Of a stretch of 10,247 nt of DNA, positions 1-8,022 are shown piece by piece. The position numbers were made by a program, and so were the translations under genes. A model generated the notes under the pieces. It saw only the letters and a list, made by a program, of their open reading frames with translations, was not told the DNA's origin and did not search any database. The stretch is from Dehalococcoidales bacterium (GTDB taxonomy: Bacteria > Chloroflexota > Dehalococcoidia > Dehalococcoidales > RBG-16-60-22): the NCBI GenBank assembly GCA_023135135.1, contig JAGLTT010000017.1, positions 1-10,247 on the forward strand, read 5' to 3'. The first letter of the stretch is position 1; each line of letters opens with the position of its first letter.

Positions 1-935
1 TTGGCCATGCGTACCAGGGCGGAGGTAGGCTCTCCCTGACTGCCGGTGGTTACCAGTACTATCTTATCGGGAGGCAGCCCTTTGACCTCATCAATACGGC
101 CCAGCAGGCCTTCCGGGGCATCGAGATAGCCCAGTTCCAGAGCTATACGTACCGTATCAGACATGCTGCGACCGACGACAAAGACACGCCGCTGGTACTT
201 GGCGGCGGCATTGATGACCTGTTGCACGCGGGATATCAGCGACGAGAAGGTAGTAACAATTACCCTCCCCGGAGCGTTGGCGACAACATGTTCCAGCGAT
301 TCGCCTACTATTTGTTCGGAAGGGGTATAGCCGGGAAGCTCGGCATAGGTAGAGTCGGAAAGCAGGAGTAACACCCCCTGGGCACCCAGCGTGGCCAGTC
401 GGGAAAGGTCGGTACCCTTACCGCTGACCGGTGTATAGTCAATCTTGAAATCGCCGCTGTGAATGATGACTCCCTCCGGCGTACGCACAATGATACCGGC
501 AGCATCGGGTATACTATGGCAGACGGGGAATAACTCGACTTTAAATTTCCCGAGGGTAATCTCCTTGCCGGGTTCCAATACTTTCAGGTTGACTCCCTCA
601 CGCGTCCTTCTTTCTTTCAGCTTGACGCGGATAAGTCCGTTGGTAAGCATCGTCGAATAAACCGGCGCGTTATCCAGCTGGGGGAGCAGATAGGGCAGGG
701 CGCCGATGTGGTCTTCATGGCCGTGGGTAATGATGATACCCCTTACTTTATCCTTTCTTTCCACGACATAACTGAGGTCGGGAATAACCAGGTCGATACC
801 GAGCATTTCTTCTTCGGGAAACATAAGGCCGACGTCAATGATGAGGATATCGTCGTCGTATTCCAGCACCATCATGTTCTTGCCGATTTCACCCAGTCCG
901 CCGAGCGGTATCAACTTCAACTTAGGCCTTGACAT
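1..935 (-). CDS. rnj: Ribonuclease J, N-terminal 311 residues (3' end outside window)
   Basis: Ribonuclease J is a cytoplasmic metallo-beta-lactamase/beta-CASP nuclease with 5'-3' exonuclease and endonuclease activity in mRNA decay and rRNA maturation. The frame from the ATG at 935 is open to the window edge. It shows the family's N-terminal LGGLGEIGKN (residues 11-20), the zinc-binding HGHEDH (71-76), HSIPD (140-144), HSGDFKID (159-166), SDST (193-196) and the beta-CASP motif TTGSQGEP (296-303). The full protein is normally about 550 residues, so the rest of the beta-CASP domain and the C-terminal domain lie to the left of the window. The start is set by GAGGT at 944-948, eight bases upstream. 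That site sits inside the last codons of the glycosylase gene, whose stop is only four bases before this ATG, so translation is probably coupled. The motifs separate it from tRNase Z and from CPSF-type nucleases. Confidence 0.95.
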   Translation of the reverse strand, partial: MSRPKLKLIPLGGLGEIGKNMMVLEYDDDILIIDVGLMFPEEEMLGIDLVIPDLSYVVERKDKVRGIIITHGHEDHIGALPYLLPQLDNAPVYSTMLTNGLIRVKLKERRTREGVNLKVLEPGKEITLGKFKVELFPVCHSIPDAAGIIVRTPEGVIIHSGDFKIDYTPVSGKGTDLSRLATLGAQGVLLLLSDSTYAELPGYTPSEQIVGESLEHVVANAPGRVIVTTFSSLISRVQQVINAAAKYQRRVFVVGRSMSDTVRIALELGYLDAPEGLLGRIDEVKGLPPDKIVLVTTGSQGEPTSALVRMA

Positions 936-939
936 AATA

Positions 940-1542
940 TTATACCTCAAACATATTCAGCTGCTGCGACTCCGGCTCGGTTTCCCGAACACTCGTAGCT
1001 TCCGCCAGTATTTCAGGAATTTTAAGCATATCGGTCTCTATGGCCTGCTTGAGACTCTGCTGGTGAAGAGCCGCCGCCGGATGATACATGGCATAGTAGA
1101 TAATGTTGTCACGCTTCTGAGCCGTACCGTGAATCTTGCTGATGCTTTTGCCCGGAAAGTACATCGCCATAGAGTAACGCCCCAGGGTAACAATCATCCT
1201 GGGTTTAATAATCTCAATCTGGCTGTCCAGCCACGGACGGCAGTTCTGCATCTCCGTAGGCAGGGGGTCGCGGTTGTTGGTGGGGCGGCATTTAATGACA
1301 TTGGCTATATATACCTGTTGGCGATTGAGGTTAATGGAAGCCAGCAGCCTGTCCAGGAACTGACCGGCCGGTCCCACGAAAGGACGCCCCTGCTGGTCTT
1401 CATGCCAGCCGGGCGCCTCGCCGATAAACATGATATCCGCATCTTCCGCCCCCTCACCGGGCACCACCTTGGTGCGGAATTTGGCTATTTCACACTTCTG
1501 ACAGAGTGCTACCTGCCCGTAAAGTTCGTTAAGCGGTGACAT
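940..1542 (-). CDS. Uracil-DNA glycosylase, family 4 (Fe-S type)
   Basis: This enzyme removes uracil from DNA at the start of base excision repair. The 200-residue protein has the family 4 signature GEAPG (41-45) followed by GRPFVGPAG (52-60), which build the uracil pocket, and MYHPAA (152-157), which holds the second active-site region. Four cysteines at 14, 17, 85 and 101 (CQKC, IKCRP, NCRPW) have the spacing expected for the [4Fe-4S] cluster of families 4 and 5. The GEAPG form with the MYHPAA ending favours family 4. The last 20 or so residues are acidic and glutamine-rich, beyond the catalytic core. The ATG at 1542 is preceded by AAGG in a weak ribosome site. It is the first gene of a probable two-gene unit with RNase J and has its own promoter upstream (1593-1621). 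Confidence 0.95.
   Translation of the reverse strand: MSPLNELYGQVALCQKCEIAKFRTKVVPGEGAEDADIMFIGEAPGWHEDQQGRPFVGPAGQFLDRLLASINLNRQQVYIANVIKCRPTNNRDPLPTEMQNCRPWLDSQIEIIKPRMIVTLGRYSMAMYFPGKSISKIHGTAQKRDNIIYYAMYHPAAALHQQSLKQAIETDMLKIPEILAEATSVRETEPESQQLNMFEV
944..948 (-). promoter_or_regulatory. Ribosome binding site of RNase J inside the glycosylase gene
   Basis: On the minus strand this reads GAGGT, eight bases before the RNase J ATG at 935. It overlaps the Glu-Val codons that end the uracil-DNA glycosylase. Ribosomes finishing the first gene would therefore cover the start site of the second, which is the usual arrangement for translational coupling. Confidence 0.7.
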
Positions 1543-1592
1543 CGCACTACCTTATATTAACTATAATGAAAATAAATTATTTTCTCTGAGGT

Positions 1593-1621
1593 ATGATAAC
1601 ACCGCTGATAGGGCAAGTCAA
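1593..1621 (-). promoter_or_regulatory. Sigma-70-type promoter for the glycosylase-RNase J unit
   Basis: On the minus strand a -35 box TTGACT (1616-1621) and a -10 box TATCAT (1593-1598) are separated by exactly 17 bases. Each box differs from consensus at one position. Transcription would start near 1586, leaving a leader of about 44 bases before the ATG at 1542. The 130-base gap after serA (1543-1672) holds this promoter and an AT-rich stretch. I see no clear GC-rich hairpin with a T-run there, so some readthrough from serA is possible. Confidence 0.7.
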
Positions 1622-1672
1622 TTAGCAGCATGACATAAAATAAAGCAGAGAGGATGTTATTTATATATCGGA

Positions 1673-3265
1673 TTATAGCTCTACCAGTTTAACGGAATAG
1701 ACGTCATGTATGGACAGTATCTGCTGCTGCTGCTTTTCAGGCAGGGGTTCGTCCATAGTTAACACGAGTAACGCCCGGCCTCTCGGCTTGAGACGTCCCA
1801 GATGCATGGAACTGATATTGATATCGGCGTCACCGGTTATTTTACCTATTTCCCCGATAAATCCGGGACGGTCAAGATGGTCGCTGAACAGGAAGTAAGA
1901 ACCGGGAACGGGCACTATATCAAGCCAGTATTCGTTTACACGCACGATGTGTGATTCATCATGCATGACGGTCCCGGCCACGGTGCACGCGCCCTTGTTA
2001 GTGGATATTTCCACGGCAAGGAGACTGGTATAGTTTTCACAGATAGCCTCCTTTTCCTCGATGACGGTCAGGCCCCGCTTGGCAGCTATCAGGTTGCAGT
2101 TAACGATATTAACCCGCTCTTCACTGATGCCTTCGAGCAGGCCGCCGACGACGGCCGCCTTGAGGGCATTGGTGTCGTAGTTGGCAATATCACCTTCGTA
2201 TTTGATGCGGATAGTCTTCGTCTGTCCCTCGGCCAGCTTGTAGACCAGTTTACACAACGTCGATACCAGCTTCATGTAGGGCGCCAGCGCCGTCATAGTC
2301 TCCGACGGTATATAAGGGACGTTAATCGCCGAACGGGCCGGCTGCCCCCTGAAAACGTCGACAATCTGCTCGGCGACATCCCGGGCAGCGAGTACCTGCG
2401 CTTCGGTCGTGGAGGCACCCAGGTGCGGCGTAACGATGATATTATCCACCCCGAAGAGAATACTCTCGGTAGCGGGTTCTTTCTCGAAAACGTCGATAGC
2501 CGCTCCGGCGATTTTCTTCATATTTATCGCCTTAACCAGAGCCGCATCATCAATAAGACCGCCCCGGGCGCAATTGATAATACGCACCGTTGGCTTAAGC
2601 ATGCCCAGTTCTTTAGCGCCTATCATACCTCTAGTCTGGGGTGTCAGCGGCAGGTGGAGGGTAATGAAGTCCGATTCTCTAAATAGTTGCTTTAAATCGA
2701 CCAGTTCCACCCGTAGTTTCTGGGCATATTCCTCGGAAACCAGGGGGTCGCTGCCCAGAAGCCTCATCTCAAATCCCTGCGCCCGTTTAGCCACTTCCGA
2801 GCCGACGTTGCCCAGGCCGATAATTCCCAGAGTCTTGCCTCTCAGTTCCGTGCCCATGAAGTCGTTGCGGCGCCACTCTCCGGTCTTGAGCATCTCGTTA
2901 GCCTGAGGAATGTTACGCGCCGATGCCAGCAAAAGGGCGATAGCATGCTCGGCGGCGGATACCGTGTTACCCGTCGGGGCATTCACCACGACCACGCCGT
3001 ACCTTGTAGCCGCATCGACATCAACATTATCGATACCAACACCGGCACGGGCGATAACCTGTAACTTCTTCCCCGCCCTGACAATATCGGCGGTGACCAT
3101 CGTCTGGCTGCGCACCATCAGGGCTTCGTAGTCGCCGATAATGGCAATAATTTCCTCCGGTTTCAGCCCGACCTTAACATCTACCTGCGCTTCTTTACGC
3201 AGGTTTTCTATGCCCTCTTCGGAAACCTGGTCTGCAATCAGTACCTTTTTACGTTTATCCGCCAT
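1673..3265 (-). CDS. serA: D-3-phosphoglycerate dehydrogenase (long form with ACT domain)
   Basis: SerA oxidises 3-phosphoglycerate to 3-phosphohydroxypyruvate with NAD, the first step of serine synthesis. The 530-residue length matches the long bacterial form. The split substrate-binding domain (about 8-105 and 288-318) encloses a Rossmann domain with GLGNVG (150-155). The catalytic triad is visible as Arg234 in NCARGGLID, Glu263 in FEKEP and His281 in TPHLGAS. A middle domain (about 325-450, the allosteric substrate-binding type) comes next. A C-terminal ACT domain (about 456-530) carries DRPGFIGEIG and INISSMHLGR, so serine feedback is likely, though it cannot be proven from sequence. The ATG at 3265 has AGGA seven bases upstream and follows the aminotransferase stop by 13 bases. 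It is the last gene of the ribF-tyrS-aminotransferase-serA block. Confidence 0.97.
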   Translation of the reverse strand: MADKRKKVLIADQVSEEGIENLRKEAQVDVKVGLKPEEIIAIIGDYEALMVRSQTMVTADIVRAGKKLQVIARAGVGIDNVDVDAATRYGVVVVNAPTGNTVSAAEHAIALLLASARNIPQANEMLKTGEWRRNDFMGTELRGKTLGIIGLGNVGSEVAKRAQGFEMRLLGSDPLVSEEYAQKLRVELVDLKQLFRESDFITLHLPLTPQTRGMIGAKELGMLKPTVRIINCARGGLIDDAALVKAINMKKIAGAAIDVFEKEPATESILFGVDNIIVTPHLGASTTEAQVLAARDVAEQIVDVFRGQPARSAINVPYIPSETMTALAPYMKLVSTLCKLVYKLAEGQTKTIRIKYEGDIANYDTNALKAAVVGGLLEGISEERVNIVNCNLIAAKRGLTVIEEKEAICENYTSLLAVEISTNKGACTVAGTVMHDESHIVRVNEYWLDIVPVPGSYFLFSDHLDRPGFIGEIGKITGDADINISSMHLGRLKPRGRALLVLTMDEPLPEKQQQQILSIHDVYSVKLVEL

Positions 3266-3278
3266 ATGTTTATCCTAT

Positions 3279-4373
3279 TTATTTTGCCCCGGCGAAGCCT
3301 GCTTTGGGCAGGGTTTCCTTAAGTGCCGCCAGCAACTCCCTGATTTCATCCTCAGTCACCAGGCCAAGGTGGCCGATACGGAATATTTTACCATCAAGAT
3401 GCTGCTGACCGCCAGCCAGTACAATGCCGTGCTCGGACTGCATGAGCTGTCGCAGCTTTTTGGCATCAACTCCCTCGGGAATCGCCACGGCCGTAACCGT
3501 ATTCGAGGCGTATTTTTCATCGGCGAAAATAGAAAGCCCCAGCGCTTTTACTCCATCCCGCGTCATCTGACCGATGCGGGCCTGCCTGGCGTAAATCTCC
3601 TGGATGCCATCTTTCAGCATCATTTTTAATGCCACCGAAAGGCCAAAGACTACCGAAACTGCCGGCGTCCAGGGATTCTCGCCTTTTTCCAGGTAGCTCT
3701 TAGCCTTGCCGAAGTCCCAGTAGAACCGGGGCATTTTAGCCTTCTCAAACGCCTTCCATCCCTCGGGGCTAATGCTGGCCATGGCCAGACCCGGTGGGAC
3801 CATCCAGCCTTTCTGGGAGCCCGTAACGACCACGTCACAGCCCCATTTATCCACCGGCAGGTCAATGGAGGACAGGCTGCTGATGGCATCGACGATGAGG
3901 AGTTTGCCGGCATTTTTGACCACCTTGCTGATAGATTCCAGGTCATTGGTGACACCGGTAGAGGTCTCGTTATGGGTAACCAGCACCGCTTTAATATCCT
4001 GGTTTTCCTTGATAGCATCAGCAACCGCTTCGGGGTCGGCGGCCTTGCCCCACTCGAAATTGAGTGATACAACGTCAGCACCGAAGGTCCTGGCAATATT
4101 TGCCCAGCGGTCCCCGAAAACGCCGATGGAAACCGAGAGTATTTTATCACCCGGCGATAGCACGTTAACTACGGCGGCTTCCAGTCCGCCAGTGCCGGAA
4201 CCAGTGAGTATATAAAGGTCATTCTTCGTCTGGAAGACCTGCTGCAATTCTTCGGTGACCTCATAGAGCATCTTTTTAAACTCAGGCCCTCGATGGTTAA
4301 TCATAGGCCAGCCCATCGCCTGCAGGACTTCCGGCGGGCAGGGAGTCGGTCCGGGAACTCGTAATTGTGCCAT
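3279..4373 (-). CDS. Class V aminotransferase, alanine-glyoxylate / serine-pyruvate type
   Basis: This is a PLP-dependent fold type I aminotransferase of 364 residues. The N-terminal RVPGPTPCP (5-13) and the phosphate-binding GSGTGGLEAA (58-67) are typical of the alanine-glyoxylate / serine-pyruvate group. VDAISSL (161-167) supplies the aspartate that pairs with the pyridine nitrogen, and Lys188 in TGSQKGW forms the Schiff base. Arg332 in FRIGHLG is placed to hold the substrate carboxylate. Substrates cannot be fixed from sequence: serine, alanine, phosphoserine, glyoxylate and pyruvate are all possible. The position just before serA suggests a role in serine metabolism, perhaps as a functional replacement for SerC. 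The ATG at 4373 has a strong AAGGAGA site (4379-4385) five bases upstream and lies 19 bases after the tyrS stop. Confidence 0.9.
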   Translation of the reverse strand: MAQLRVPGPTPCPPEVLQAMGWPMINHRGPEFKKMLYEVTEELQQVFQTKNDLYILTGSGTGGLEAAVVNVLSPGDKILSVSIGVFGDRWANIARTFGADVVSLNFEWGKAADPEAVADAIKENQDIKAVLVTHNETSTGVTNDLESISKVVKNAGKLLIVDAISSLSSIDLPVDKWGCDVVVTGSQKGWMVPPGLAMASISPEGWKAFEKAKMPRFYWDFGKAKSYLEKGENPWTPAVSVVFGLSVALKMMLKDGIQEIYARQARIGQMTRDGVKALGLSIFADEKYASNTVTAVAIPEGVDAKKLRQLMQSEHGIVLAGGQQHLDGKIFRIGHLGLVTEDEIRELLAALKETLPKAGFAGAK

Positions 4374-4392
4374 TTGTGTCTCCTTGTAGTGT

Positions 4393-5616
4393 TTATATAT
4401 CCGTGATTATAGCTTTAACAAAAAGGCGTTTACCTACCTGTATGATACTCTCGTTCTTAATCTGAACATTATAACCGGTCACCTTTTCGCCATTTATCTT
4501 TACTGCTCCCTGATTAATCAGGCGTACGGCCTCGCTCATGCTACCAGCCAATTTATTGGCGACCAGTAACCGCCTGATATCAGGATTGCTCTCAGTTACG
4601 TTGATGGTCGGTATTTCATCAGGCACTTCTTTCTTCTGGACTACTTTACTGAAATGTTTTCCCGCTTCGTCGGCTTCCTTCTGGCTGTAAAGCTGGGTGA
4701 CGATATCTCTCGCCAGGCGCTTTTTTAAATCCATCGGATTTACGCCGTTATCAAGCTGATTTTTAATATCCTTAAGCTCTTCGTCAGGGACATCGGTAAG
4801 CAGCTCAAAATACTGCATCATTACACCATCAGGAATGGACATCACTTTGCCGTATATCTGTTCGGGCGGCTCCGCCACGCCGATGTAGTTCCCCAGACTC
4901 TTGCTCATCCTCTGAACGCCGTCGGTCCCCACCAGTACCGGGTAAGTGATACATACCTGCGGCTTTTGTCCAAATGCTTCTTGAAGCCTGCGTCCGGCCA
5001 TCAAATTGAAAAGTTGCTCGGTAGCTCCGATTTGAACATCAGCCTTTAGAGTAACAGCGTCATAACCCTGAGCCAGCGGGTAAAGTAACTCGCGTAACCA
5101 GATAGGGTCATTCTTTTCGTACCGATTACGAAGTCGGTCGCGAGTTAAAAACTGTTGAACGGTAAAACAGGAAGCCATACTGATAACATCAGCGAAACTC
5201 AGCTTGCTCAGCCAATCATAATTGTAGCGAACCTTCGTCTTCTGCGGGTCAAGTATTTTAAACGCCTGCGCGGCATAAGTTTTAGCATTCTTTTTCACCT
5301 GTTCCTGTAATGCTTCGGAACGCGCTTCATCTCGGTCACTGGGGTCGCCAATCAATGTGGTAAAAGTACCTATAAGGAAAGTGACATCATGTCCAAAATC
5401 CTGAAACTGGCGTAATTTACGCATGGTGATGGTATGTCCCAGGTGGATATCGGGGGCGGTAACATCATAGCCGCAATAAATCCGGAGAGGACGACCCTCG
5501 TCTCTGGCCTCGATGAGTTTCTGCCGTAATTCGCCGGCCATCATTTCTTTAATTTGAGGGTCGCCGAATTCGGAGCCCTGCATATAAAGAGAAACCTGTT
5601 TATCTATAGAGTCCAC
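4393..5616 (-). CDS. tyrS: Tyrosyl-tRNA synthetase with C-terminal S4 domain
   Basis: TyrS is a class I aminoacyl-tRNA synthetase that charges tRNA-Tyr in the cytoplasm. The 407-residue protein has the class I HIGH-type motif HLGH (58-61) after YCGYDVTAPDI and the KMSKS-type motif RMSKS (236-240). GATEQLFNLMAGR (197-209) corresponds to the tyrosine and adenylate binding region. The motif forms and overall pattern fit the TyrZ-like bacterial branch more than the E. coli TyrS branch. Residues about 345-405 form an S4 RNA-binding domain (RRLLVANKLAGSMSEA, AVKINGEKV). I place the start at a GTG at 5616, because AGGAGGG (5623-5629) lies six bases upstream and the next in-frame ATG would remove the conserved N-terminal helix. 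It follows the ribF stop by 15 bases. Confidence 0.97.
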   Translation of the reverse strand: MDSIDKQVSLYMQGSEFGDPQIKEMMAGELRQKLIEARDEGRPLRIYCGYDVTAPDIHLGHTITMRKLRQFQDFGHDVTFLIGTFTTLIGDPSDRDEARSEALQEQVKKNAKTYAAQAFKILDPQKTKVRYNYDWLSKLSFADVISMASCFTVQQFLTRDRLRNRYEKNDPIWLRELLYPLAQGYDAVTLKADVQIGATEQLFNLMAGRRLQEAFGQKPQVCITYPVLVGTDGVQRMSKSLGNYIGVAEPPEQIYGKVMSIPDGVMMQYFELLTDVPDEELKDIKNQLDNGVNPMDLKKRLARDIVTQLYSQKEADEAGKHFSKVVQKKEVPDEIPTINVTESNPDIRRLLVANKLAGSMSEAVRLINQGAVKINGEKVTGYNVQIKNESIIQVGKRLFVKAIITDI

Positions 5617-5631
5617 CTTGAACCCTCCTGA

Positions 5632-6564
5632 TTAATTCACACCCGTAGATTCAAGTATGCTTTTACCCTGCCTGACATCCTCGGCTACCTGCTTTTTTAA
5701 ATCGTCCGCGCTGGCAAACTTCTTCTCGTCACGGAGCTTGGCAACAAAATCAACCGTGAGTTCATATCCGTACAAGTCGCCATGATAGTCGAGAAGGTAA
5801 GCCTCGACGGTACGCTCAGTACCACCGAATGTAGGGTCCTTGCCGATATTGGTCATCGCTTTATATATTTCACCGTTGATATGCGCCAGGCCGGCATAAA
5901 CGCCGTCAGGAGGCAGCGCCTGCCCGGAATTCACATCCAGATTAGCGGTAGGGAATCCCAGGCCTTCTCCGCGTCCCGCACCGGTAACCACCTTACCATG
6001 AAGACTGAAGTAACGTCCGGTCAGCTTGCGGACTTTTTTCATATTGCCCTCGGCCATAGCCTTTCTAATGGTGGTGCTGCTGACAACTTCGCCGGCAATC
6101 TCCATCGGGGGCACCACGATGACGTTAAAACCCAGTTCATTTCCAAGCTGACAGAGGGTATCCGTATCACCTTCCCTCCCTTTACCCAGGGCAAAGTCCG
6201 AGCCGATTACCAGCCCGCGCATTTTAAGGTGGTTCTGTAATAGACCGACAAATTTGCGGGCGTCCAGCCGGGCCAGGTCTTTCGTGAACGATAAAGGCAC
6301 GATAATATCGACACCTTCGTTCTGGAGAAGTTTTATCCTTGTGTTTATGTCGGTCAAATAGGGCAACTTTGTCTTGGAAGATAGCAAATCCTCCGGGTGC
6401 TGACGGAACGTCACCATGGCGGAAAGCATACCTCTCTGGCCAGCCTGTTCCAGCAACTCCGAAATCAGGTGTATATGGCCTAAATGCACACCGTCAAAAA
6501 CGCCAACAGTCACGATGGTATCTCTCTCGGGTAAAAAGTTAGCTAACTCTTCCTCAACCAGCAC
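5632..6564 (-). CDS. ribF: Bifunctional riboflavin kinase / FMN adenylyltransferase
   Basis: RibF phosphorylates riboflavin to FMN and then adenylates FMN to FAD. The 310-residue length is typical of the two-domain bacterial enzyme. The N-terminal nucleotidyltransferase domain shows GVFDGVHLGH (21-30), with the HxGH-type nucleotide site, TFRQHPEDLL (52-61) and SSTTIR (162-167). The C-terminal kinase domain (about 183-305) shows GRGEGLGFPTANL (197-209), with the PTAN metal and nucleotide motif, and RTVEAYLLD (251-259), which contains the probable catalytic Glu254. The start is a GTG at 6564 with AGGAG (6573-6577) eight bases upstream. It leads a tight block with tyrS, the aminotransferase and serA. 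I saw no FMN riboswitch in the 129-base upstream gap, which is too short to hold one. Confidence 0.97.
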   Translation of the reverse strand: MLVEEELANFLPERDTIVTVGVFDGVHLGHIHLISELLEQAGQRGMLSAMVTFRQHPEDLLSSKTKLPYLTDINTRIKLLQNEGVDIIVPLSFTKDLARLDARKFVGLLQNHLKMRGLVIGSDFALGKGREGDTDTLCQLGNELGFNVIVVPPMEIAGEVVSSTTIRKAMAEGNMKKVRKLTGRYFSLHGKVVTGAGRGEGLGFPTANLDVNSGQALPPDGVYAGLAHINGEIYKAMTNIGKDPTFGGTERTVEAYLLDYHGDLYGYELTVDFVAKLRDEKKFASADDLKKQVAEDVRQGKSILESTGVN

Positions 6565-6605
6565 GCCTTCTTCTCCTGTAGCTGAAAACAGCCCGATTTA
6601 TCTTT

Positions 6606-6636
6606 ATTATACTATAAAATCCCAGTCAGGCGTCAA
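6606..6636 (-). promoter_or_regulatory. Probable promoter of the ribF-tyrS-aminotransferase-serA block
   Basis: On the minus strand a perfect -10 box TATAAT (6606-6611) lies 19 bases after a -35 box TTGACG (6631-6636). The spacer is two bases longer than ideal, which would lower basal strength or imply help from a regulator. The -10 box ends 41 bases before the GTG start at 6564. The gap between the DUF1015 stop and ribF (6565-6693) contains no convincing terminator, so upstream transcription may also enter the block. Confidence 0.55.
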
Positions 6637-6693
6637 ACGTACCGCGTATTTATCAATATCGTGTGGAGTGAAGATTGCCTTAGAAAGGAAACA

Positions 6694-8010
6694 CTATTTT
6701 CCGAACCGATAGAAAACCAGACCGGCCGGAGTTTTAGGATAAAAGTAGGTCGATTTACGGGGCATTCGGTCACCGCTATCGGCGATAGCCTTGATAACCC
6801 CGGGTTTTACCGGGTTTACGATAACAGCCAGTTGATATTCTTTTTCCGCGACGCTGCCTATTGCCTCAATAGCATCATTGGTGTAGTCGAGAAACGCCCT
6901 GACATTATCATGGGTCAACCCGAGTAATTCTTCTAATATCACATGGTCGACGATGCTAACATCCAGCCTCTGATAAAGCTCCGAGTGGAAGTACGGTATC
7001 ATCGGGCCGACGATATTGAAATCGCGTAACCTGAGCAATAAAAACCTCTCCTGGCTCAGACCGTACAGGATTAGCTTTACTTCATCCTTATCTCCAGACA
7101 ACAGCTTGTTAATCTGCGACAACGTATCGTTTTTGTTCAACGAAATTTCTTCTACGTCGAAGCACGTCTTCAGACCGGCCATTAATCCGTCAAGCGCCGA
7201 TGGCGACAGGCCTCTAACCAGTCGGTGCGACGGCAGGATAACAAGACCGGGGTCGGTAAAATCAACCAGCGTCATCATCACGAAATCGAACGGCTCTTGT
7301 TCCGCCAGCGTTGAAGATGTTGCGCGTCTCTCGCGCCGGTATGTGAGGGCGCTTTCATAGCGGTGATGGCCGTCGGCGATATAGAGCGGCCGGTCAGCCA
7401 GGAAGTCACTTATTTGCCTGATTGCTTCCTCACCTGTGACCGCCCACAGCCGATAGCTTTCTTCATTACCGTTATCGGCGCTTAATATCGGCTTTCCGGC
7501 GGTCTGCTTATCCAGCAGCGATGACATCTGCTTCGCGTAGCCATCATATAATCCCATGATAGGGCTCGTATCGGCCTTAAGCGCCCACAAAAGGCTAATA
7601 CGGTCGCCTTTGGGTCGGGACTGGGTGCCCTCGTGCGGGCGGACAATCATCTTGTCCCATTCTTCCAGCTTAACCAGACAATTAATGCTGCGGCGACGGT
7701 ACTTTTTACCCCGATGCGTGAAATGGTGGTCAGCGACATAGATAGACGGCTTTTTATCAACCGTCAGGACTCCCTTCCCCAGCCATTTCTCCAGAGTCGC
7801 CGCGGCGCGGGTGTACCTGTTGTCCGTGTTTTTATCCGAAGGGAGTTCCCGTCCGAACTCTATACGCACGAAATTGGAGTCGCTACGCTTATAGAGTTCC
7901 TGCTGCATCTGGGGAGTAATGACGTCATAGGGAGGGCAGAGGACCTTCGCCAGGTCTTTCACCAGCGATGGATCGTAGTGTACACCGCAAAACGGGCGTA
8001 TATCCGCCAA
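6694..8010 (-). CDS. DUF1015 family protein of unknown function
   Basis: The function is not established. The protein matches DUF1015 from end to end: ADIRPFCGVHYDP at the start, CPPYDVI (25-31), RPHEGTQSRPKGDR (124-137), SPIMGLYDG (149-157), ADGHHRYESALTYR (212-225), a DFTDPGLVILPSHRLV segment (250-265) and a C-terminal STYFYPKTPAGLVFYRF. No signal peptide or membrane segment is visible. I place the start at TTG 8010. AGGGAG (8017-8022) lies six bases upstream, the product then begins MADIRPF as family members usually do, and the ATG at 8052 (14 residues earlier) has no ribosome site. The family is often found beside serine-synthesis genes, and here serA lies downstream on the same strand. 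The DGHHR motif resembles that of ParB/sulfiredoxin-fold proteins, which include free-serine kinases; that link is a hypothesis. Confidence 0.88.
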   Translation of the reverse strand: MADIRPFCGVHYDPSLVKDLAKVLCPPYDVITPQMQQELYKRSDSNFVRIEFGRELPSDKNTDNRYTRAAATLEKWLGKGVLTVDKKPSIYVADHHFTHRGKKYRRRSINCLVKLEEWDKMIVRPHEGTQSRPKGDRISLLWALKADTSPIMGLYDGYAKQMSSLLDKQTAGKPILSADNGNEESYRLWAVTGEEAIRQISDFLADRPLYIADGHHRYESALTYRRERRATSSTLAEQEPFDFVMMTLVDFTDPGLVILPSHRLVRGLSPSALDGLMAGLKTCFDVEEISLNKNDTLSQINKLLSGDKDEVKLILYGLSQERFLLLRLRDFNIVGPMIPYFHSELYQRLDVSIVDHVILEELLGLTHDNVRAFLDYTNDAIEAIGSVAEKEYQLAVIVNPVKPGVIKAIADSGDRMPRKSTYFYPKTPAGLVFYRFGK

Positions 8011-8016
8011 ATTCAG

Positions 8017-8022
8017 CTCCCT
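8017..8022 (-). promoter_or_regulatory. Ribosome binding site deciding the TTG start of the DUF1015 gene
   Basis: AGGGAG on the minus strand, six bases before TTG 8010. The upstream ATG at 8052 lacks any purine-rich site at a usable distance. If 8052 is used instead, 14 residues outside the conserved domain are added. Confidence 0.55.

Noticed and set aside
838..1539. A 233-codon open frame on the plus strand opposite the uracil-DNA glycosylase
   Set aside because: It is antisense to a gene with complete family motifs, has low-complexity Arg/Leu/His-rich composition, no recognisable domain and no good ribosome site.
1961..2686. A 241-codon open frame on the plus strand opposite serA
   Set aside because: It lies wholly antisense to a fully conserved SerA, and its translation shows no domain. 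It is a shadow of codon bias in the real frame.
6565..6693. FMN riboswitch before ribF or T-box leader for tyrS
   Set aside because: The gap is only 129 bases and the predicted leader about 40. No RFN-element or T-box motif is visible.
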